From: UBA6019 sp035535055
Lineage (GTDB): Bacteria; Chloroflexota; Dormibacteria; Dormibacterales; Dormibacteraceae
NCBI GenBank assembly: GCA_035535055.1
Contig: DATLQT010000047.1
Location: 1-43,563 of the forward strand
Length of the DNA: 43,563 bases
Direction of reading: 5' to 3'
Shown: in pieces, positions 33,766 to 41,594 of the stretch
Numbering within the stretch: position 1 is the first letter of the stretch
Layout of the letters: the number at the start of each line of letters is the position of its first letter
Notes under the pieces: generated by a model
Databases searched by the model: none
What the model saw: the letters and a program-made list of their open reading frames with translations, nothing else
Told to the model about the DNA's origin: nothing
Program-made: the position numbers and the translations under genes

Positions 33766-34203
33766 TCACTGATCTCGGGAATCACCATCATCCGGACCCA
33801 CCACCCAGTCCAGATGAGACAGTCGACGACGCAGGGCGTGGTCGGCGGTAATGAGGTTTGAACCAGTGCGTTCCGCCAGGGCCACATAGATCATGTCGTA
33901 CACCGGATGGTTGTCATAGCGACGGGCAAGCTCCCAACCCCTGAGCAGGTCGCGGCGATCGTCCGCGAGCCGGATCGGGATCTGCAGGAGCAGCGCATGG
34001 GCCGAGTCAGCGGCAGCTCCGCTCCATCGTTGGCGACGGATCCCACTGACCAGCGCGTTCGAAGCCTCCTCCAGCAGGACTCGCGGCGCCAGTAGTTCCT
34101 CTCGTTTGGCGGCAAGTTGCTTGAACAGACCAAGAGCGGGTGAAGAGTTATCCCCTTCGGGGGAGATCCACTCGATCACGACACTTGCATCAACGACGGA
34201 CAT
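33766..34203 (-). CDS. PIN-domain toxin (VapC-like ribonuclease)
   Basis: 145 residues. The acidic PIN residues are D5 in VVDASVVIEW, E45/E46 in LLEEASNAL, D103 in HPVYDMIYVALA and D121 in LITADHAL. VapC toxins cleave specific RNAs, often tRNA or rRNA. It overlaps the upstream antitoxin gene by 14 bp, the normal order of antitoxin then toxin. The module is bracketed by direct repeats A and B. Confidence 0.9.
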   Translation of the reverse strand: MSVVDASVVIEWISPEGDNSSPALGLFKQLAAKREELLAPRVLLEEASNALVSGIRRQRWSGAAADSAHALLLQIPIRLADDRRDLLRGWELARRYDNHPVYDMIYVALAERTGSNLITADHALRRRLSHLDWVVGPDDGDSRDQ

Positions 34204-34501
34204 CGAGATGGTCCTCCCTCTCTCGACGTGCTTCCAGGACGAGGTCGCTCGCCGACCGACCCCCGGTGTCGGGCCGGTTCAACACTCGCTGTGCGAGCTC
34301 ACCCCATTCCTGCAGCGTCAGACGGCTTTGAGCAGGCGCGGCAGCGGCCAATCCTTCGATGTCCTTCCTCGCCACCAAGAGATTGCGGCCACTCTTGCGC
34401 GCCTTGAGGCGACCAACCCAGACCCACCGCCGAACCGTTTCGGGCGACCGATTGACCAACGCCGCGGCATCGTTGATGGTCAGCTCGTCCTGCGCTTTCA
34501 C
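34190..34501 (-). CDS. Antitoxin with helix-turn-helix (excisionase/MerR-like) domain
   Basis: 103 residues. The N-terminal part LTINDAAALVNRSPETVRRWVWVGRLKARKSGRNLLVARKDIEGL is a winged helix-turn-helix of the excisionase/MerR-like kind, which would bind the module's own promoter. The C-terminal part is charged and helical (SDLVLEARREREDHLD) and would wrap the toxin. This is not the usual VapB AbrB or RHH fold, but such HTH antitoxins pair with PIN toxins. The upstream region holds repeat B'. Confidence 0.8.
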   Translation of the reverse strand: MKAQDELTINDAAALVNRSPETVRRWVWVGRLKARKSGRNLLVARKDIEGLAAAAPAQSRLTLQEWGELAQRVLNRPDTGGRSASDLVLEARREREDHLDVRR

Positions 34502-34539
34502 GGCGACATTCTACTACACGTTAGGACATGTTGTAGAAG

Positions 34540-34564
34540 TAGCCCCGGCGGGATTCGAACCCGC
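34540..34564. repeat. tRNA-3'-end-like repeat, short copy B'
   Basis: Read on the minus strand it is a perfect T arm (GCGGG, TTCGAAT, CCCGC) joined to acceptor-like CGGGGCTA. Its left 18 bp repeat exactly at 34632-34649 within copy B. No matching 5' acceptor AGCCCCG occurs at tRNA distance, so it is not a tRNA gene. Confidence 0.6.
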
Positions 34565-34590
34565 GATCTCAGCCTCGCCGGGCGCGCGCA

Positions 34591-34654
34591 GGGCGCCCCG
34601 ATCAGATCAAGCCCTCCAAGGCTGAGGACTGGTAGCCCCGGCGGGATTCGGGCC
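34591..34654. repeat. tRNA-3'-end-like repeat, copy B
   Basis: Direct repeat of copy A in the same orientation, about 840 bp to the right, so the toxin-antitoxin pair lies between the two. On the minus strand it reads T-arm-like sequence, CGGGGCT, A and CCA, which is the 3' end of a tRNA with CCA. Confidence 0.6.
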
Positions 34655-34918
34655 TACAACCAGGTGCCACGCCTTCGAGTTCGTTTCGGCTTGGAAATAC
34701 GGCTCATAAAATCGAGGATTAGGTACCACTCGCAATCGCCCCTGGGTCATCGTCGAGTGCCGTCGCACCTTTGCCTCAACGACTCGGGAGCCAAGTATCG
34801 TGAAGGCGTCCACCAAGATCATCAGCATCCAGTCCTTGGCGATTGGCGCACTGCATATGAGATCGTGCCAATGAATGCGTTTGCGGCAAGGACCACATCC
34901 AGCGTTGAGAAAGCTCAA
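34607..34918 (-). other. Open frame in a lower-GC stretch, probably not a gene
   Basis: A 103-codon frame without clear ribosome site, part of which reads through repeat B. The stretch from about 34660 to 35140 has lower G+C than its surroundings and irregular codon use in every frame. It contains no gene I can support and may be foreign or decayed DNA between the toxin-antitoxin module and the surface-protein operon. Confidence 0.2.
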
Positions 34919-35145
34919 GCCAAGGTCCCAGTGCGCCCTAATGATCTGGGAGCTACCTCCAAGGTGTCGCCCAGATCCTGTCAGCCGTGCACGTTAAAGC
35001 ACCAGACTCATATTCAGAGCGGTCATAAAAGTCGTCAGCCAGCGACTCCTACCGACCCGGAACGATGAGATTGCTTGACCAGCAAACGACGCGGGTCGAG
35101 TACCAGCTGGCTGGTCGATGGCGCTCGATCGCCTTTCGGAGCCGA

Positions 35146-35180
35146 AAAGTGAGGGCCGCCCGGGTGGGCGGCCCCTCATT
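35146..35180 (-). terminator. Intrinsic terminator of the surface-protein operon
   Basis: A long G/C stem (TGAGGGCCGCCC against GGGCGGCCCCTCA, 12 bp with one bulge, loop GGGT in plus orientation). On the minus strand the stem is followed by CTTTTC, just past the surface-protein stop codon. A short T-run on the other side may make it partly bidirectional. Confidence 0.75.
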
Positions 35181-35197
35181 TCAGTTCTGCTTTGCGG

Positions 35198-36334
35198 CTA
35201 CTGGATGTAGCCGAGGATGTCGATGATGATTTGGCAGGTGCCGCTCGTGGCCGCCGTGTAGACGGAGACGGCGCCGCCGGTGCCGAGGCCGACCATGAAC
35301 GAGTTGGCGATGGCGCCCTGTCCGACCTGGAAGTTGATGTTGGACGGACCCACGGCCGGGTTGAACGTGAAACCGGCCGGGAAGATGGCGAGGTAGCCGC
35401 CCGCCGTGTAGCCGGTGGCGGTCAGGTTGCCGAAGACGGCGACCGCATCTGGCGGGATCGCCGAGGCGGCGGTGCCGGCGCCGGCCACGGTCCACGTGGT
35501 TGTGTTGCCGTTGGCCTTGGCACCCCCCTGGCCGCCGACGCCGGTGCGGGTGTCCACCAGCCGGAAGGGTTTGTAGACGCCGCCGGTGCCGTCGGCGGTG
35601 TCGAAGCGGACCGCGTTGATTCGCTTCCAGCGCTGGGTGGTGGTGGCCGAGGCGGAGTCGGCGCGGGAAGCCCAGATCGAGCCATCGTTGCCGCGGACGA
35701 ACTCGTGCTCGAAGTAGGTCGCGCCGATCGAGCTGTGAACTGCGAAGGCCGGGGCGAAGTTGGGCCCGGTGCGGCCGACGTCGGTGCGGCCGATCATGCC
35801 GAGTCGCCCGGAGCCGGTCGGGCCGCCGAGAGCGGGAAAGCCGAGCTGGAGATCGTAGCCGGTGGCTGAGTAGAACATTCCCGCCGGGCCAGAGCTCGAC
35901 GTGCCCGTCACGCCCGAGCCGCTGCTCGAGTTGCCGTGGACACCGGTGCCGGCGCCACTCTTACTGGCGCCGATGAGGCCGATTTCGCTGGCCGTCGCGC
36001 CGCTGTTGTTGCCGACGCCGGTGACACCCGCGTAGCCGACGCCATGGATGCCGGCGTTGGGCCCGTAACTGCCGGTGCTGGAGACCGAGGAAGAGATCGA
36101 CGTTGTCCCCGTCCCGCTGAAGACCCCGTCCACGGTGACGGTGTCGCCGCTCGCCGCGAGGGCCGGCACCGCCGAGGCGGCGGTCGCGCCCGCGGCGCCT
36201 ACGATCGCCGCCCCGGCCAGGCGGAGGAGCCCGCGCCGGTCGGTCTTCTTGGCCGTCATAGCGGCGCCTTCGTCTACCAAGGCCCGGAGCTCGTCGAGCG
36301 CCGGATCCTCGCGCGTAATCGTCTTCTTGCCCAC
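35198..36334 (-). CDS. Tat-exported Gly/Ser-rich surface protein
   Basis: 378 residues. An N-terminal cytoplasmic-like stretch (TITREDPALDELRALVDEG) precedes a twin-arginine signal, DRRGLLRLAGAAIVGAAG, with cleavage likely after VPALA at about residue 60. The middle (about 65-165) is repetitive, with GIHGVGYAGVTGVG, GTGVHG and GSGVTGTS, as in beta-helical or fibre-like surface proteins. The C-terminal 115 residues have RLVDTRTGVGG, IPPDAVAVFGNLTATGYTAGGYLAIFPAG, SNINFQVGQGAIANSFMVGLG and a final IIIDILGYIQ, a domain common in cell-surface proteins of Gram-positive-type soil bacteria. GTG start with AGGAGA 6 bases upstream. It is 26 bp behind the small duplicated-motif gene and ends at a good terminator. 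Confidence 0.8.
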   Translation of the reverse strand: MGKKTITREDPALDELRALVDEGAAMTAKKTDRRGLLRLAGAAIVGAAGATAASAVPALAASGDTVTVDGVFSGTGTTSISSSVSSTGSYGPNAGIHGVGYAGVTGVGNNSGATASEIGLIGASKSGAGTGVHGNSSSGSGVTGTSSSGPAGMFYSATGYDLQLGFPALGGPTGSGRLGMIGRTDVGRTGPNFAPAFAVHSSIGATYFEHEFVRGNDGSIWASRADSASATTTQRWKRINAVRFDTADGTGGVYKPFRLVDTRTGVGGQGGAKANGNTTTWTVAGAGTAASAIPPDAVAVFGNLTATGYTAGGYLAIFPAGFTFNPAVGPSNINFQVGQGAIANSFMVGLGTGGAVSVYTAATSGTCQIIIDILGYIQ

Positions 36335-36360
36335 AGCCTGTCTCCTTTCTATGCTTCCGT

Positions 36361-36651
36361 TCACTTCGTCTTGTGAAGCGCCGGGTTGACCGGCGCCTGG
36401 CTCGGGTGCTTGCGCTTCGATAACAGCTTCTCGAAGTCCGCGACCGTCTTCGGGGTGGGGATCTTCTTGTTGAGCGGCGCCGACGCGTTGGGCTTCGTGC
36501 GCCTGGACAGCAGCTTCTCGAAGTCTGCGACCGTCCTCGGGATGGGGATCTTCCCGTTCAGCGGTGCCGATGGTTTCGGCCCCTTGCGCGCAGCCTGGGC
36601 GGCCTCGATTGACGCTGCCGTCCAGGGCTGAGGAGTCGCCGGATTGGCCAA
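36361..36651 (-). CDS. Small protein with an internal tandem duplication
   Basis: 96 residues. Two near-identical units of about 30 residues: SAPLNGKIPIPRTVADFEKL then LSRRTKP (about 28-54), and SAPLNKKIPTPKTVADFEKL then LSKRKHP (about 57-83). Flanks are Ala/Pro/Lys-rich. There is no signal peptide or membrane segment, and I know no family. TTG start with AGGAGGG 8 bases upstream. It is the first gene of the operon that encodes the Tat-exported surface protein. A binding or cytoplasmic partner role is a guess. Confidence 0.7.
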   Translation of the reverse strand: MANPATPQPWTAASIEAAQAARKGPKPSAPLNGKIPIPRTVADFEKLLSRRTKPNASAPLNKKIPTPKTVADFEKLLSKRKHPSQAPVNPALHKTK

Positions 36652-36741
36652 TTGACCACCCTCCTAACGGGAACCCGTCCCAACGAAACCGCGCCATCCT
36701 AACAGAGCGATTGACACCTGAGAAGGGTGTCCAGCGGTCCG

Positions 36742-37311
36742 CTATGCGGAGCCGCCGGAGTCCACCCGCGGCGAGCCTCCGACCGCGACCATCGTCCGGC
36801 GTCCACCGGGCAGGATGGCGCGGTAGCGGGCGATCATCCGGAGCCACCGGGGCCGGTCGAAGGAGTAGACCAGCAGGTCGCGGAAGGCGCCTGCCACGTA
36901 CACGTGCTCGGCCATCCGCACCGAGGGCTCCAGGTGGACCTTGCGGAAGATCCCATGCATGGCGCGGTTGAAGTCGAGCACCTCGGCGCTGACCCGGCGG
37001 GCGCCGCCGTCGAAGAGCCGGCTGATGTAAATGGCACTCGCCTCCATTCCGTAGCCCGCCCGCGCCCGCCCGGGGTCCAAGTAGATGAGGAAGACTGCGT
37101 TCGCGCCCGGCAGCCAGTGGTTCTCGACGATGCCGACCGGCCGCCGGTTGCTTCGCTCCAGCACCAGCATGGCGGGAACCGGCGACTCCTCCGGGCCCGT
37201 GGGGCTGCCCATCTCGGGGGTCAGGAGGCGCAGCGCGACAAGGCGCGCTACCTCCCTCTCGGGCGCCTCGACGAGGGGCGCCAGCTCGACCCAGCTACCG
37301 GCCAGCGGCAT
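36742..37311 (-). CDS. GNAT-family acetyltransferase-like protein
   Basis: 189 residues. The GNAT core is recognisable: PVGIVENHWLPGANAVFLIYLDPGRARAGYGMEASAIYISRLFDGGARRVSAEVLDFNRAMHGIFRKVHL, with the acetyl-CoA loop as GRARAGYG and the late VLDFNRAM strand-helix. The tail after about 155 is basic. It starts 2 bp after the stop of the other GNAT gene, in an operon with the P450 gene. Substrate unknown. Confidence 0.75.
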   Translation of the reverse strand: MPLAGSWVELAPLVEAPEREVARLVALRLLTPEMGSPTGPEESPVPAMLVLERSNRRPVGIVENHWLPGANAVFLIYLDPGRARAGYGMEASAIYISRLFDGGARRVSAEVLDFNRAMHGIFRKVHLEPSVRMAEHVYVAGAFRDLLVYSFDRPRWLRMIARYRAILPGGRRTMVAVGGSPRVDSGGSA

Positions 37312-37313
37312 GG

Positions 37314-37871
37314 CTATAGGGCGAGGCGTGGCTCATTCTCCTGGCACCAGCGATCGAAGTCGCGGCGAAGAAGCCCGTAGCAGAGCAGGTCGAGCGCCCG
37401 GCCACCGATCAGTGCCTGGCCTGCCAGCCGGCCCTCGCAGGTGAACCCGGCGGCCCGCAACAGCCGTTCTTGGCCAGCGGTGCCGGGGACCGCGGGGAAC
37501 TGCGCGTAGACGCGGTGCAGCGGCAGCGACCAGAACAGGTGGCGGACGTAGACCGCCAGCGCCGCGCCAGCCCCGGCCGGCCGGGCGAAGAGGCAGGCCA
37601 GCTGCAGGTTCTGGGCCTGCTGATTGCGGTTGCGTGTGGCGGCCGCGCCCACCACCCGAGGGCCGCGGGTGCAGAGCATCGCGTGGCGCAGGCCGGGGCG
37701 GTTGAGGGCTGCACCGATGGCGGCCTCGCTGAGCGGCAGCCCGTAGGCGAGGTCGGCGTGGGAGGCGGCGACGAGCTGCGCGAGCTCGGCGGCGTCATCG
37801 GGGGATGCCTCTCGCCAGCGGAGGCCATCCAGCTCCAGTACCGGCGGCGACGCCCGAGCGCCGTCGATCAC
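37314..37871 (-). CDS. GNAT-family acetyltransferase-like protein
   Basis: 185 residues from a GTG that overlaps the P450 stop (GTGA). Features: LRWREASPDDAAELAQLV at the N-terminus, the AACLFARPAGAGAALAVYVRHLFWSLPLHRVYAQFPA middle and ERLLRAAGFTCEGRLAGQALIGGRALDLLCYGLL at the end, the usual layout of RimJ-like GNATs. A longer frame from ATG 37928 is open but would lie inside the P450 gene. It may act with the P450 and the second GNAT. Confidence 0.75.
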   Translation of the reverse strand: MIDGARASPPVLELDGLRWREASPDDAAELAQLVAASHADLAYGLPLSEAAIGAALNRPGLRHAMLCTRGPRVVGAAATRNRNQQAQNLQLACLFARPAGAGAALAVYVRHLFWSLPLHRVYAQFPAVPGTAGQERLLRAAGFTCEGRLAGQALIGGRALDLLCYGLLRRDFDRWCQENEPRLAL

Positions 37872-39064
37872 CGCGCCAGGCGTACCGGCAGGCGACGCAG
37901 GCCTCGCAGGGTCACGGTCGGGTTCCACTCCGGGTCACCATCCGCCTCGATCCCAGCCAGGAGCGGGGCCAGGCGGCCGAGTCCGGCGGTGGCGACCGCT
38001 GCGGCGAATGGGCGAGCGAGGCACTCGTGCGGGCCGCCACCGAAGCCGAGGTGGGGCGGCCCCTGGCGATCGAGGCGCAGCGAGTCGGGCTCGGGAAAGA
38101 CCGCGGGGTCGCGGTTGGCGGCGGCAAGGAGCAGGACCGCCAGCTCGCCGGCCTCGATCGCCGACCCCCCGATCGACTGGCGCTGGATAGCGGAGCGGGC
38201 GGTCAGGTGCCAGGGGCCGTCCAGCCGGGCGGCCTCCTCGACGACCGGCCCGGCCAGGCCAGGGTCCGCGGCTAGGCGCTCACGGACCGCCTGGTCGCGG
38301 AGCAGCGCCAGCAGCGCGTTGCCGATCAGTGCTGAGGTGGTCTCCACCGCCAGCACGAAGAGGACGCCAAGGTCGGCGGCCGCCTGCCAGGAGCCGATCT
38401 CCGAGCGAGCCATCACGTCCACCGGTCCATCGCCGTCTTCGCGTCTGGCTGCGTCGAGCCGCCCGAGCCAGTACTCGGCGAGCGCCGCGGCGGCGGCGGC
38501 GGCACTGGCCACGCCTGCCGCCCGGATCCCCGGATCGAGACCGGCAACCAGGTCCCTCGACCAGCGCTGGAGCGAGATGCGGTCGGCGGCGGCGACTCCG
38601 AAGGTGTCGGCGACGGCGACCAACCCGAGGGGAACACTGAAGTCGCGCGCCAGGTCGGCCGTCGGCTCCCGCTCCTCGATCAGGGCCAGCAGCCGGCCGG
38701 CGACCTCCGCAGCCCTCTCGCCGATCTTCGCGGCGGGTCGGCGGAGCGCGCGCTCGACCACCTCCCGACGGGCGGCCAGGGCTGGCGGGTCGGCGAAGAG
38801 CAGGCTCGCTCGGAGCAGCCGCACGGTCGGATCGACCGGGTCGCCCTCGGCACGCTGCGGCTCCAGGAGGGCTCCGGCGTCGTGGCTCCACCCATCACCG
38901 TCGAGCACCTGCCGGCAATCCTCGTAGCGCGTCAGGACCCAGAACCCGGCGGGGCTCAGGTGGACCGGCTCCACGCTCCGCATGTACTGATAGACGGGGT
39001 AGGGGTCGGGCCGCGCCCGGACATCGAAGGGATTGACCGGGAGCAGCGATCCGCGGCGCTGCAT
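37868..39064 (-). CDS. Cytochrome P450
   Basis: 398 residues, bacterial soluble class I size. Heme-ligand C348 is in LGFGGGPHECLARPFA; ExxR is E277-R280 in VVEEAARLDG. The I-helix has LAVETTSALIGN, keeping ETT but with Val where many P450s have Gly before Glu. The early motif ADPPALAARREVVERAL resembles the C-helix DPPEHTRLR. Oxygen activation would need a ferredoxin and reductase, not present nearby. First gene of an operon with two GNAT genes, divergent from the sulfotransferase gene. Confidence 0.92.
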   Translation of the reverse strand: MQRRGSLLPVNPFDVRARPDPYPVYQYMRSVEPVHLSPAGFWVLTRYEDCRQVLDGDGWSHDAGALLEPQRAEGDPVDPTVRLLRASLLFADPPALAARREVVERALRRPAAKIGERAAEVAGRLLALIEEREPTADLARDFSVPLGLVAVADTFGVAAADRISLQRWSRDLVAGLDPGIRAAGVASAAAAAAALAEYWLGRLDAARREDGDGPVDVMARSEIGSWQAAADLGVLFVLAVETTSALIGNALLALLRDQAVRERLAADPGLAGPVVEEAARLDGPWHLTARSAIQRQSIGGSAIEAGELAVLLLAAANRDPAVFPEPDSLRLDRQGPPHLGFGGGPHECLARPFAAAVATAGLGRLAPLLAGIEADGDPEWNPTVTLRGLRRLPVRLAR

Positions 39065-39108
39065 GATGGCCGCTGATGTTAGTCGAAACGGACGGGCGCC
39101 CGGTTAAC

Positions 39109-40200
39109 ATGGCTCCCCTCATGGACGCCCGCGCCGATCCCAAGCGACCCATCAGGGCGATCTTCGTGGTCGGATCACCCCGGACCGGCACCACCATGCT
39201 GGGCAACTACCTAGGCTCGGCGGCGTCGGTCTGCAACACCGGCGAGTACCGCGCGCTCTACCTCGCCTACGGCGCCCTTCCCTTCCAGCTCGGAGGCCAG
39301 TTGGGCGGCCAGGTCGGCGGCTTGGTGCTGACGCCGCCGGGCTGGGAAGCGGCGCAGACCCGTTATGCCCATGAGGTGCAGCGCCACGCCGTCGAGTTCG
39401 TGACTCGAACTGCCCGCGAAATGGGTAAGAGCTCCTTCTGCGACTCCTCGCCGCGCAACCTGTTGATCGCCGGCAAACTCGATGAGCTCTTCCCCGATGC
39501 GCTCTTCGTGCTCGCGCTGCGCCACTACTCGGGCACGGTCCAGAGCCTGCTCCGGCTGGGCTCGATCCGACTCCTGCCCGGCAACGAGCCTGGAATCGAC
39601 TGGTTCAACCCCACCGCGGTCGCCGCCGCTGCCATCTGGAGCCGCCACTACCAGTCGGCGGCGGTGCTGCCACCCGAGCGGACCGTAGCCTTCGGGTACG
39701 ACGCCTTCTGCGCCGAACCTGCGCCGGTGCTGGCTCGCTTCAAGGTGGCGCTGGCGGACCATGGCTTCCCGGTGAATGAGCTCGACGACTCGGTCTTCGC
39801 CGTCTCCCACGCCACCCTGCCGGGCCAGACCCGGATGACCGTCGGGAGCGCGCAGACCGGGCTGGCACCGATCCCGAGCCACGACGCAGAGTCCTGGACG
39901 CCCCTCCTCGAGGCGGACGTCAGGCCGGTGGTGCAGGTGGCCGACGAGGTGCTCCGGCTCTCCTACCCCGACGACTACCGGGAGCCGGCCGGGTACCCCG
40001 GCTCGGAGGCTCTGCTGGCAGCCGCGCAAGCCGCTCCCGGACCCAGCCGCCGAGCGGCCGTGGGCGCACCCCCATCCGCTCGGCGATCAGCTCGTCGGTC
40101 CGCGCCTGGAGCTCAGCCAGTTGCAGGAGGGCCGCCCGCAACTCCGCGGCCTCCGGGTGGGCATAGGTCAGCTCGAGGCCCTCGAGCCACGGGGAGCTGA
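39109..40200 (+). CDS. Sulfotransferase-family protein with unusual C-terminal extension
   Basis: About 363 residues. The PAPS-binding 5' loop is FVVGSPRTGTTMLGNYLG; further family signs are FCDSSPRNLLIAGKLDELFPDALFVLALRHYSGTVQSLL. Start is ATG 39109 or 39121; both follow a TTAACA box closely. After about residue 305 the protein becomes Arg/Pro/Ala-rich low complexity, and this part overlaps the convergent nucleotidyltransferase gene by 281 bp. A lost stop codon or indel near 40020-40060 is likely. It probably transfers sulfate from PAPS to a small molecule or lipid; the acceptor is unknown. Confidence 0.82.
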   Translation: MAPLMDARADPKRPIRAIFVVGSPRTGTTMLGNYLGSAASVCNTGEYRALYLAYGALPFQLGGQLGGQVGGLVLTPPGWEAAQTRYAHEVQRHAVEFVTRTAREMGKSSFCDSSPRNLLIAGKLDELFPDALFVLALRHYSGTVQSLLRLGSIRLLPGNEPGIDWFNPTAVAAAAIWSRHYQSAAVLPPERTVAFGYDAFCAEPAPVLARFKVALADHGFPVNELDDSVFAVSHATLPGQTRMTVGSAQTGLAPIPSHDAESWTPLLEADVRPVVQVADEVLRLSYPDDYREPAGYPGSEALLAAAQAAPGPSRRAAVGAPPSARRSARRSAPGAQPVAGGPPATPRPPGGHRSARGPRATGS

Positions 40201-40846
40201 CGCCGAGACCGCCCGCGACCACGTTGGCGTAGCCGGCATAGTCGACCCCGTGGGCCGCGCCCCAGCAGCTCACAAGCGCTTGCCGGCTGGGGTTCAGGAG
40301 CTCCGCCGCCAGCACCAACCGGCCGCGCTCATAGGCCTTGGCGGCGTCGGCCAGGGCGTGCCAGGAGAGAAAAGACCACCGTTCGACCTGGACGGGCGCG
40401 GTGAGCCGCTCGGGATGGTCGGTCCTCATCACCAATCGGTCGGGATCGTGGAGCGTCCTGCCGTCCGGCCCGGAGCCGAGCCGGCCGTCGGCGGGCAGGG
40501 CCAGAAGGTCGACCTGGATGCCGGAGTCGAGTTGCGCCCAGGCCCTCAACATCCGGGGGTCGTGGGGCGAGGGCAAGAGCTCGATGTGGGAGTCCACGAT
40601 CGGGCCGAGCCCGGCGATCATGCCTTGGATCAGGACCGCGGCCGCCTCCCACCCCTCCGCCTCCAACAGCACGCCGAGGTCGAGGTCGGAGTGCCGGTCG
40701 GCCTCGCCGCGGCCGACCGATCCCTGCACCTGGAGGGCCCGGATCCGGCCGTCGGCGCGAGCGGCGGCGATCAGTGCCCGGAGTACCCGGCCATGTTCGG
40801 TCAGGTCGGCCGGCAGCCGATCGAGCCAGGCGGAGGAGTCATTCAC
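39920..40846 (-). CDS. Nucleotidyltransferase-domain protein (MNT/AadA-like)
   Basis: 308 residues. The core motif is VQGSVGRGEADRHSDLDLGVLL, with the Gly-Ser and Asp-x-Asp of DNA polymerase beta-type nucleotidyltransferases; a third Asp is in GIQVDLLAL. The C-terminal half is helical, like the substrate domain of aminoglycoside adenylyltransferases, but no substrate can be claimed. The last 35 residues (PAEPPSRGTRPAPG...) are low complexity and lie within the sulfotransferase reading frame on the other strand. Confidence 0.8.
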   Translation of the reverse strand: MNDSSAWLDRLPADLTEHGRVLRALIAAARADGRIRALQVQGSVGRGEADRHSDLDLGVLLEAEGWEAAAVLIQGMIAGLGPIVDSHIELLPSPHDPRMLRAWAQLDSGIQVDLLALPADGRLGSGPDGRTLHDPDRLVMRTDHPERLTAPVQVERWSFLSWHALADAAKAYERGRLVLAAELLNPSRQALVSCWGAAHGVDYAGYANVVAGGLGVSSPWLEGLELTYAHPEAAELRAALLQLAELQARTDELIAERMGVRPRPLGGWVRERLARLPAEPPSRGTRPAPGSRRGRRAGAPRRPPAPPA

Positions 40847-40859
40847 CGTCGGAGTGGGT

Positions 40860-41160
40860 GCTACGCCTTCCTCCCCTCGAGCACGGACAGGATCTTGCTT
40901 TGCTTTCGAGGATCTTCAGCTGCTGGACGTTCACAGTGTGAAGCGCCGTCAGGGCCTCGCGTTGGGCCTTGGCGCGGACGTCCTGAGCGGCCCAGATCAC
41001 GGTCTGGCGGACGATGTTGATCGGAAGCTGGATCAGCTGGAAGAAGGTTTGCGATCTGGGCGATGATCGCCTGGACGTTCCCGCTGGCCAGCACCGCGGG
41101 CAGGGAGATTGGGGCCAGGATGGCGAAAAGGGTAGGCGGCCCACATCGTCCCGACGCGGC
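40860..41160 (-). pseudogene. Frameshifted remnant of a small hydrophobic protein gene
   Basis: Coding-like pieces in three frames on the minus strand: TLFAILAPISLPAVLASGNV and QAIIAQIAN (about 41143-41057), then FFQLIQLPINIVRQTVIWAA and QDVRAKAQREALTALHTVNVQ (about 41050-40915), then SKILSVLEGRKA ending at 40862. Two frameshifts are needed to join them. The product would have one or two hydrophobic segments and a charged helical end. Family unknown. Confidence 0.4.
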
Positions 41161-41404
41161 GCGCGCTGGCACTCGGCAGCCGGCTGTTGAACTCACTGAG
41201 GGCGCTCGACCGGTGGATGACGCGGCGGACATCGATACTTTTGGTGAGGCGCAGCCGGTGCTGCGTCGGCTGTTCGGTGGCCGCTCGGACCGCGACCGGG
41301 TGGCGCGCACGTCATCTCGGTTAGCAACCCCCTCGCTGGTCAACGCAACTTCCTCCTGGCCAACTGGCGCCGGCTTGGAGTTGACAGTTTCGCAGCCCGG
41401 CGGG

Positions 41405-41590
41405 GGTTGAGCTCAACCTGATTAGCCACGAGCGGGGACCGAGGTGGACCTACCTAACCGAGCTGGTGGTGCGGACAGGTCCCACCCTTGAGCAGGCGCT
41501 CGCGGACAGCGCGGCCGCCGGCCTGCCCGCGACCAACGTGGCGCCCAACCAGTGCACGCCTCCTGGGGCTGCTGGTCTTAGAAGCGTCTA
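41405..41590 (+). pseudogene. N-terminal fragment of an O-methyltransferase-like gene
   Basis: One frame reads ERGPRWTYLTELVVRTGPTLEQALADSAAAGLPATNVAPNQ, then shifts to ARLLGLLVLEA. This matches the start of class I SAM-dependent O-methyltransferases of the YrrM/CCoAOMT type, where AAGLP-I-NV-P-QG-LL precedes the SAM motif. The SAM-binding motif itself is missing; serine-recombinase sequence follows directly. Confidence 0.4.
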
Positions 41591-41594
41591 TCAA

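Noticed and set aside
34500..34660. A full tRNA gene at the repeat B/B' region
   Set aside because: The T arm and 3' acceptor are good, but the required 5' acceptor AGCCCCG and a D arm are missing on the minus strand.
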